Below, piece after piece: positions 5,752 through 9,960 of a DNA stretch of 9,960 nucleotides. Source of the stretch: an uncultured Phascolarctobacterium sp. (GTDB lineage Bacteria > Bacillota > Negativicutes > Acidaminococcales > Acidaminococcaceae); assembly GCA_900553055.1 (NCBI GenBank), contig USBV01000049.1:1-9960 (forward strand). The letters are read 5' to 3'. The position numbers were made by a program, and so were the translations under genes. The stretch's first letter is position 1. Every line of letters starts with the position of its first letter. The notes under the pieces were generated by a model that saw only the letters and a list, made by a program, of their open reading frames with translations, searched no databases and had not been told where the DNA came from.

Positions 5752-5777
5752 ATCTTGCTGCTAAGTCATGAAACAAC

Positions 5778-5820
5778 AAAAGCTGTAGTTAGGCATTATC
5801 TGCCATACTACAGCTTTTTT
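5778..5820. terminator. Bidirectional rho-independent terminator between convergent genes (copy B)
   Basis: The 11-bp perfect arms AAAAGCTGTAG (5778-5788) and CTACAGCTTTT (5808-5818) enclose GGCA/TGCC and are followed by TTTTTT and GTTTATT on the plus strand. On the minus strand the tail is TTTTGTTGTTT. It serves the 101-aa gene and the convergent transporter gene ending at 5835. The arms and part of the loop match copy A at 740-775. Confidence 0.92.
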
Positions 5821-5834
5821 GTTTATTCAACTAG

Positions 5835-7205
5835 CTACTTACAAAAAATGGCCATATAACCATTTACAAAGATGTAAAGAACAATCAAGGGCAGAATATA
5901 GGTTGCATAAAAGCGAATCCATTTAGGAAAGGCTACACCTGTGCCTGTATCGGCCTCGCGGATGAAATTATCCCAGTCCCAACCATAACGAGTGGTGCAG
6001 AAGGTGAGATAGACCAAGCTTCCTAGTGGCAACAGATTATTGCTAACCAAAAAGTCTTCCAAGTCCAAAATACAGCTACCCTTACCCATGGGCTGAATAT
6101 TACTCCACACGTTAAAGCCTAAAACACAGGGCATAGAAAGCAGGATGATGACCACAATATTATAGCGAATAACACGCTTACGCTCCCAGCCTGTTAAATC
6201 ACAGATGCAGGAGGTAATATTCTCGAACACGGCGATAACAGTGGACATCGCTGCAAATAGCATGAAGAGAAAGAACAATGTGCCCCACAGCTGCCCGCCA
6301 CTCATGGCGTTGAACACGTTAGGCAGGGTTACGAAAAGCAGATTAGGTCCACTGCCCGGATTCACACCAAAGCTAAAGCAGGCCGGGAAAATAATGAGGC
6401 CGGAAATAATAGCTACAAAGGTATCTAGGCCCATTATCCACATCGCCTCTCCGGTCAAGCGTTGCTCCTTGCCGATGTAGCTACCAAAAATTGCCAACGA
6501 CCCAATGCCTAAACTCAAGGTGAAGAAGGCTTGGCCCATAGCGGCAAAGACTACCTCGCGCACGCCATGCTCAAGGACCTTGTTGAAATCGGGATACAGA
6601 TAGTAACGCAGACCCTCGCTGCTATTGGGCAGCATAATAGAATTCACTGCCAGTACAACCATCAAAAGCAGGAGGCAGGTCATCATACTTTTAGTAATAC
6701 GCTCCACGCCTGCCTGTACACCCATATAGCACACACCAAAGCAGGAAAGCACTATCAAAACCATATTTACAGTCATCGTAAAGGGATCGCTCAAAAGTGT
6801 GCCAAAAACCTGGCCTACACCCTTGGCATCCAAGCCAACAAAGTCACCCACAGCCATTTTGTAGAAATAATACAGCATCCAGCCAGAGACAGTGGTATAA
6901 AACATCATCAAAATAACATTGCCCGCAATGGCGCCATATTTATACCAATGCCATTTAGTTCCCTTAGGCTCCAGCACATCGAAGGACTTAGCTGCACTGC
7001 GCACACTAGCACGACCCACAGCAAATTCGGCTACCATAATAGGCAACCCTAAAAGCAGCAAAAAGCATAAATAAATCAAAACAAAGGATGCACCACCATA
7101 TTGACCGGTAATAAATGGAAAACGCCACACATTACCCAAGCCAATGGCACAGCCTGCAGAAATCAAAATAAAACCAATACGTGAGGAAAAGCTCTCGCGT
7201 TTCAA
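5835..7205 (-). CDS. Sodium-dependent amino-acid transporter of the NSS (SNF) family (456 aa)
   Basis: This is a Na+-coupled symporter of the LeuT fold, most likely for amino acids. The diagnostic unwound first helix is present: SAGCAIGLGNVWRFPFI (16-32, with GNVWRFP at 24-30). GGASFVLIYL starts helix 2, and the half-unwound helix 6 has AFFTLSLGIGSLAIFGSYI. Roughly eleven hydrophobic helices can be counted. The length and helix count resemble bacterial 11-helix members such as MhsT rather than 12-helix LeuT. The start codon is TTG at 7205: GGGAGG lies 7 bases upstream and the residues that follow (MKRESFSSRIGF) are the usual NSS beginning. Substrate cannot be told from sequence. A small exported-protein gene ends 92 bases upstream on the same strand without an obvious terminator between, so read-through is possible. 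The gene ends at the shared terminator at 5778-5820. Confidence 0.95.
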   Translation of the reverse strand: MKRESFSSRIGFILISAGCAIGLGNVWRFPFITGQYGGASFVLIYLCFLLLLGLPIMVAEFAVGRASVRSAAKSFDVLEPKGTKWHWYKYGAIAGNVILMMFYTTVSGWMLYYFYKMAVGDFVGLDAKGVGQVFGTLLSDPFTMTVNMVLIVLSCFGVCYMGVQAGVERITKSMMTCLLLLMVVLAVNSIMLPNSSEGLRYYLYPDFNKVLEHGVREVVFAAMGQAFFTLSLGIGSLAIFGSYIGKEQRLTGEAMWIMGLDTFVAIISGLIIFPACFSFGVNPGSGPNLLFVTLPNVFNAMSGGQLWGTLFFLFMLFAAMSTVIAVFENITSCICDLTGWERKRVIRYNIVVIILLSMPCVLGFNVWSNIQPMGKGSCILDLEDFLVSNNLLPLGSLVYLTFCTTRYGWDWDNFIREADTGTGVAFPKWIRFYATYILPLIVLYIFVNGYMAIFCK

Positions 7206-7297
7206 AAAATAACCTCCCTAATAAAAGCAAATATCCCCCTACATATTTATCTTTTTCTATTTTCTTATTTAATTTTATTGCTTATTTTTCTCTCTAA

Positions 7298-7735
7298 TTA
7301 TTTTTTAGCCTCGTTTTCGGCAGGCTTTTGTTCGTTAACTATTCTAAAATTCAAACCAAACAAAGCATTCTTTTGGTCAAAAACAAATTGCATAAAAACA
7401 TGCTCTTGCTTGTCAAATTTGCACAAATAGGTAACAATGGAGCCATCATTCAAGCGCTCAAAAAGGCGGAATTTAGCTTCTTTTAAAGTACCAAACTGCT
7501 CTTTAATGGACTTTTGCCATACAGCATATTGTTTGTCGGTGAATTTTTCGGCCAGCTTAGCATTGAGCAACGGAGCAATTACTGTGTACTCCGGAGAGGG
7601 AGCAGCATCAATAGCATTAATAAAATGCTCAGCAGTTTTTTGTTGCTTGTTCAAATCGTTGCCATCAGCAGCAAAGCACAGGCTGCAAGCAGTCATCATA
7701 GCTAAAGTGGTAAACAATAAAAGTATTTTTTTCAT
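7298..7735 (-). CDS. Small exported protein, possibly DUF3887/NTF2-like (145 aa)
   Basis: The N-terminus MKKILLLFTTLAMMTACSLCFAADG is an export signal. It could be cleaved by signal peptidase I after CFA or, less typically, processed as a lipoprotein at Cys17 (MTAC is a weak lipobox). The rest is about 120 residues: a helical part (LNKQQKTAEHFINAID) then AEKFTDKQYAVWQKSIKEQFGTLKEAKFRLFERLNDGSIVTYLCKF and a beta-rich end. This order resembles DUF3887-type small periplasmic or surface proteins with an NTF2-like fold; that assignment is from memory and tentative. The tail is Lys/Glu-rich. GAGGTG lies 7 bases before the ATG, and a TTGACT/TATGAT promoter is upstream. It is transcribed divergently from trpS. 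Confidence 0.78.
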   Translation of the reverse strand: MKKILLLFTTLAMMTACSLCFAADGNDLNKQQKTAEHFINAIDAAPSPEYTVIAPLLNAKLAEKFTDKQYAVWQKSIKEQFGTLKEAKFRLFERLNDGSIVTYLCKFDKQEHVFMQFVFDQKNALFGLNFRIVNEQKPAENEAKK

Positions 7736-7768
7736 AAAGTTGCACCTCGCTTCTATTTATCTGCATAT

Positions 7769-7798
7769 ATCATAACCTTTTTTTCCAGCATAAGTCAA
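7769..7798 (-). promoter_or_regulatory. Promoter of the small exported-protein gene
   Basis: On the minus strand, TTGACT (7798-7793), 18 bases and TATGAT (7774-7769) form a good sigma-70-type promoter about 33 bases before the start at 7735. Confidence 0.65.
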
Positions 7799-7834
7799 AT
7801 TTTATCATGTTAAATTAGCCAGCTACATTTGTCG

Positions 7835-7863
7835 TTTACAAAGTCGCCGTTAAAAGGTATAAT
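7835..7863 (+). promoter_or_regulatory. Promoter of the trpS operon
   Basis: TTTACA (7835-7840), a 17-base spacer and TATAAT (7858-7863) form a near-consensus promoter. Transcription would start near 7870, leaving a leader of about 45 bases: too short for a T-box or other tRNA-sensing riboswitch. The ATG at 7867 sits at the start site itself and cannot be the gene start. Confidence 0.8.
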
Positions 7864-7914
7864 AATATGATAGATTCAGAATTATATGCCCCTGTGGCAC
7901 TTGGAGGTATAGAT

Positions 7915-9000
7915 ATGGCAGAAAAAATTATTCTGACCGGCGACCGACCCACTGGTCGTCTGCATGTTGGTCATTACGTTGGTTCCCTTAGGGAGCGCGT
8001 GCGTTTGCAAGATTCTGGCGAATTTGATAAGGTTTTTATTATGATTGCTGATGCGCAGGCATTGACCGATAATGCAGAAAACCCTGATAAGGTACGAAAG
8101 AATATTATTGAGGTAGCCTTGGATTATCTGGCCTGCGGTCTAGACCCGGCTAAGACCACTATTTTTGTCCAATCCATGGTTCCCCAGCTTACTGAGCTGA
8201 CCTTTTATTACATGAATCTGGTTACTGTGGCTCGCGTACAACGCAACCCGACCGTAAAAAACGAAATCAAGATGCGCAATTTTGAAGCCAGCATTCCTGT
8301 AGGCTTCTTTTGCTATCCCATCAGCCAAGCTGCTGATATCACCGCCTTTAAGGCTACTACCGTGCCTGTAGGCGAGGACCAGGAGCCCATGCTGGAGCAA
8401 TGCCGCGAAATCGTGCACAAATTTAATTCTGTGTATGGCCCCACTCTGACCATGCCGGAAATCGTGCTGCCCTCCAATGACGCCTGCATGCGTTTGCCCG
8501 GCATCGATGGTAAGGCTAAAATGAGTAAATCCCTTGGCAACTGCATCTATTTGAGTGATCCGGCTGATGTAGTGAAGAAAAAGATTATGTCCATGTACAC
8601 CGACCCCAACCATGTGCGCGTTGAGGATCCCGGCCAAATCGAAGGCAACTGCGTATTTACCTATTTGGACGCGTTCTGCAAGCCGGAGCACTTTGCTAAA
8701 TATTTGCCAGACTACGAAAATCTAGATGCACTGAAAGCGCATTACCAACGTGGTGGCTTAGGCGACGTAAAAGTTAAAAAATTCTTGATTAAGGTGCTGG
8801 AGGAAACCCTCTCCCCCATCCGTGAACGCCGTCACATGTGGGAAGCACGCATTCCTGAAGTATACGAAATTCTGCGTAAGGGCAGCGAGGTTGCGGCAGC
8901 AGCAGCTGCTGAGACGCTACACGATGTGCGCGATGCTATGCGCATTAACTATTTTGATGACCAAGAGCTGATGAACCAGCCCTACGAGCAACAACTATAA
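7915..9000 (+). CDS. trpS: Tryptophan--tRNA ligase (361 aa)
   Basis: This class I aminoacyl-tRNA synthetase charges tRNA-Trp in the cytoplasm. The N-terminus [20 protein letters not shown] carries the HIGH-type signature as HVGH (17-20), and AKMSKSLGN carries KMSKS (202-206). Other TrpRS landmarks are [11 protein letters not shown] (43-53), the PISQAADI segment (135-142) and [16 protein letters not shown] (151-166). The length fits a compact bacterial TrpRS with a slightly long C-terminus. The ATG at 7915 is chosen because GGAGG lies 7 bases upstream, the family starts there, and the promoter's start site lies near 7870; the in-frame ATG at 7867 adds 16 residues without a ribosome site. The [14 protein letters not shown] form is typical of the type found in lactobacilli, streptococci and Clostridia rather than B. 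subtilis. The YbaK/ProX-type gene follows after one base. Confidence 0.97.
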   Translation: MAEKIILTGDRPTGRLHVGHYVGSLRERVRLQDSGEFDKVFIMIADAQALTDNAENPDKVRKNIIEVALDYLACGLDPAKTTIFVQSMVPQLTELTFYYMNLVTVARVQRNPTVKNEIKMRNFEASIPVGFFCYPISQAADITAFKATTVPVGEDQEPMLEQCREIVHKFNSVYGPTLTMPEIVLPSNDACMRLPGIDGKAKMSKSLGNCIYLSDPADVVKKKIMSMYTDPNHVRVEDPGQIEGNCVFTYLDAFCKPEHFAKYLPDYENLDALKAHYQRGGLGDVKVKKFLIKVLEETLSPIRERRHMWEARIPEVYEILRKGSEVAAAAAAETLHDVRDAMRINYFDDQELMNQPYEQQL

Positions 9001-9001
9001 G

Positions 9002-9490
9002 ATGGCTTTTTCTGAGCAAACACTGCTCCGTTTACTCGAGCAGCATCATATTAACTATATAGTGCGCACCCATGAGCCTATTTTCACTGTAGCTGAAGGC
9101 GAAGCCCTGGGCCTCCCCAACGTACAGGCGGCAGTGAAGAGCCTGCTTTTAACCGATGATAAGCGCAGCAGCTTTTATCTGGTAATACTGTCTCTGGATA
9201 AGCGCCTAGACTTAAAGGAGCTGCGGGCGAAAATCGGCTCACGTAGGCTGACTATGGCTAGCGCCGAGGAACTAGCGCAGCTACTAGAGCTTACCCCTGG
9301 TGCGGTGACACCCTTTGGCCTTTTGGCTGACACTCAGCACAAGGTGCAGGCCTATTTTGATAGTGAGCTTAAGGACAACACCATCGCTACCCACCTTGAC
9401 CGCAACACAGCCACTGTCTGGCTGCATTGCCACAAGCTAGTGCAACTTTTAGAGGATAAGGGCCATAATATCACCTATATTAGTCTGTAA
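9002..9490 (+). CDS. YbaK/ProX-family aminoacyl-tRNA deacylase (162 aa)
   Basis: This is a free-standing trans-editing protein of the INS/YbaK superfamily, which hydrolyses mischarged tRNA, for example Ala-tRNA-Pro (ProXp/PrdX type) or Cys-tRNA-Pro (YbaK type). Visible signatures are YIVRTHEPIFTVAEGEALG (19-37), VQAAVKSLLL with the conserved Lys at 46, SFYLVILSLDKRLDLKELRAKIG (57-79), LTMASAEEL (83-91) and the substrate-loop motif GAVTPFGL (100-107). The length is normal for the PrdX-like group. The ATG starts one base after the trpS stop and has only a weak ribosome site, so translation is probably coupled to trpS. Which tRNA it edits is not evident; coupling to trpS does not by itself mean a Trp role. 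A strong terminator begins 5 bases after the stop. Confidence 0.93.
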   Translation: MAFSEQTLLRLLEQHHINYIVRTHEPIFTVAEGEALGLPNVQAAVKSLLLTDDKRSSFYLVILSLDKRLDLKELRAKIGSRRLTMASAEELAQLLELTPGAVTPFGLLADTQHKVQAYFDSELKDNTIATHLDRNTATVWLHCHKLVQLLEDKGHNITYISL

Positions 9491-9494
9491 AATG

Positions 9495-9528
9495 AAGTCC
9501 CTACTGCTTATGTGGTGGGGACTTTTTA
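9495..9528 (+). terminator. Terminator of the trpS-deacylase operon
   Basis: AAGTCCCTAC (9495-9504) pairs with GTGGGGACTT (9515-9524), a 10-bp stem with one G-U, followed by TTTTTAT. It lies 5 bases after the deacylase stop. Confidence 0.9.
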
Positions 9529-9533
9529 TATGC

Positions 9534-9576
9534 AAAAAAGACGTAACGACATTCTTTAAGCTGTCGTTACGTCTTT
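9534..9576 (-). terminator. Terminator of pyrE (minus strand)
   Basis: The 15-bp perfect arms AAAGACGTAACGACA (9537-9551) and complement (9562-9576) have a 10-base loop. On the minus strand they are followed by a T tract (complement of 9534-9539), 25 bases after the pyrE stop. The plus-strand side (TTTAATTTTT) also allows weak two-way action. Confidence 0.88.
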
Positions 9577-9601
9577 AATTTTTAGCAAGTTTTAGCAAAA
9601 A

Positions 9602-9960
9602 TTATTTGCCAGTACGTCCACGTTTAGTAAAGGGAATACCTTTAGCGCACAGCGGGCAGGAATCGGGTTGGAAGGTTTCAACATTCAGGTGCAGCAAAGC
9701 TTCGGTGCGCACGCCAAAATCAACCTTGCCACCGCTGCGGTCTACCAACAGGCCTACGCCTACCAGCTCGCCGCCGCATTCCTTAACAACCTCCATAACC
9801 TCTTTCACGCTGCCACCAGTGGTAACAATGTCTTCTACAACCAGCACGCGGGTGCCAGCGGGGATTTGAAAGCCACGGCGCAGGGTCATTTTGCCGTTTT
9901 CACGCTCGGTGAAAATAGCACGGGTGCCCAGAGCCTTGCCAACTTCATGAGCCAGCAGAA
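9602..9960 (-). CDS. pyrE: Orotate phosphoribosyltransferase, C-terminal part (5' end outside window)
   Basis: PyrE joins orotate to PRPP to give OMP in de novo pyrimidine synthesis. About 119 C-terminal residues are present and the frame runs off the window edge. The PRPP-binding loop VLVVEDIVTTGGS is intact with its acidic pair (ED). Upstream AHEVGKALGTRAIFTEREN and downstream GGELVGVGLLVDRSGGKVDFG match the family. The tail PDSCPLCAKGIPFTKRGRTG, with a CPLC pair and GIP, is the C-terminal form common in Clostridia/Negativicutes-type PyrE. The stop lies 25 bases from a strong terminator. The start, promoter and any PyrR-type attenuator would be outside the window. Confidence 0.94.
   Translation of the reverse strand, partial: LLAHEVGKALGTRAIFTERENGKMTLRRGFQIPAGTRVLVVEDIVTTGGSVKEVMEVVKECGGELVGVGLLVDRSGGKVDFGVRTEALLHLNVETFQPDSCPLCAKGIPFTKRGRTGK

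Noticed and set aside
6531..7052. 173-codon plus-strand frame opposite the NSS transporter
   Set aside because: A His-rich antisense shadow of a confidently assigned membrane protein gene.
7867..7914. Upstream ATG for trpS (adds 16 residues)
   Set aside because: It sits at the predicted transcription start, has no ribosome site, and the extra residues are absent from the family; GGAGG precedes the ATG at 7915.
7864..7914. T-box or trp attenuator leader before trpS
   Set aside because: The leader is about 45 bases, with no terminator hairpin, Trp codon run or T-box AGGGTGG-type sequence.
8140..8691. 183-codon minus-strand frame opposite trpS
   Set aside because: Antisense shadow of trpS; no ribosome site or family match.
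1..9960. CRISPR array, transposase or prophage genes
   Set aside because: No regularly spaced direct repeats and no open frame resembling recombinases, phage structural proteins or Cas proteins on either strand.

Overview
The window looks like chromosomal DNA of a low-to-mid GC Firmicute, most likely a Negativicutes member (Phascolarctobacterium/Acidaminococcus-type gut anaerobe). The support is strong GGAGG-type ribosome binding sites, AT-rich extended -10 promoters, a TTG start, a short transaldolase, a TrpRS with a [15 protein letters not shown]-terminus, an NSS-family transporter and several small secreted proteins. The lineage is inferred from gene flavour and was not tested. Nothing points to a phage, transposase, integrase, CRISPR array, tRNA or rRNA; apart from one odd intergenic element this is core-type chromosome.

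Layout. (1) 2-730, plus: C-terminal end of the ferrous iron transporter FeoB, ending at a bidirectional terminator. (2) 786-5293, minus, read right to left: a 64-aa zinc-ribbon protein, an AbgA-type M20 peptidase, a Cys-rich secreted protein with a duplicated domain, a 250-bp inverted-repeat-bounded structured element (2613-2862), a short transaldolase (fsa/tal type), and a secreted protein of unknown function. (3) 5446-5751, plus: a 101-aa unknown protein divergent from the zinc-ribbon/abgA unit. (4) 5835-7735, minus: an 11-helix Na+-coupled NSS transporter and, upstream of it, a small exported protein. (5) 7915-9490, plus: trpS followed after one base by a YbaK/ProX-type tRNA deacylase, then a strong terminator. 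(6) 9602-9960, minus: C-terminal part of pyrE, with its own hairpin terminator.

How the parts relate. The trpS-deacylase pair is a translation/quality-control unit with a near-consensus promoter and a leader too short for a T-box. The zinc-ribbon and abgA genes form a two-gene unit behind an extended -10 promoter. The other genes look independent (iron uptake, sugar phosphate metabolism, amino-acid uptake, pyrimidine salvage/synthesis, envelope proteins).

The most unusual item is the element at 2613-2862 between the Cys-rich secreted protein gene and the transaldolase gene. A perfect 16-bp inverted repeat encloses a nested closing stem, two hairpins and a 13-bp long-range helix that can compete or pseudoknot with a local hairpin. 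It has no convincing protein-coding content. It could be an undescribed structured RNA, a leader of the transaldolase gene, or a MITE-like element. Also notable are two near-identical bidirectional terminators about 5 kb apart, and an inverted repeat sitting exactly over a promoter.
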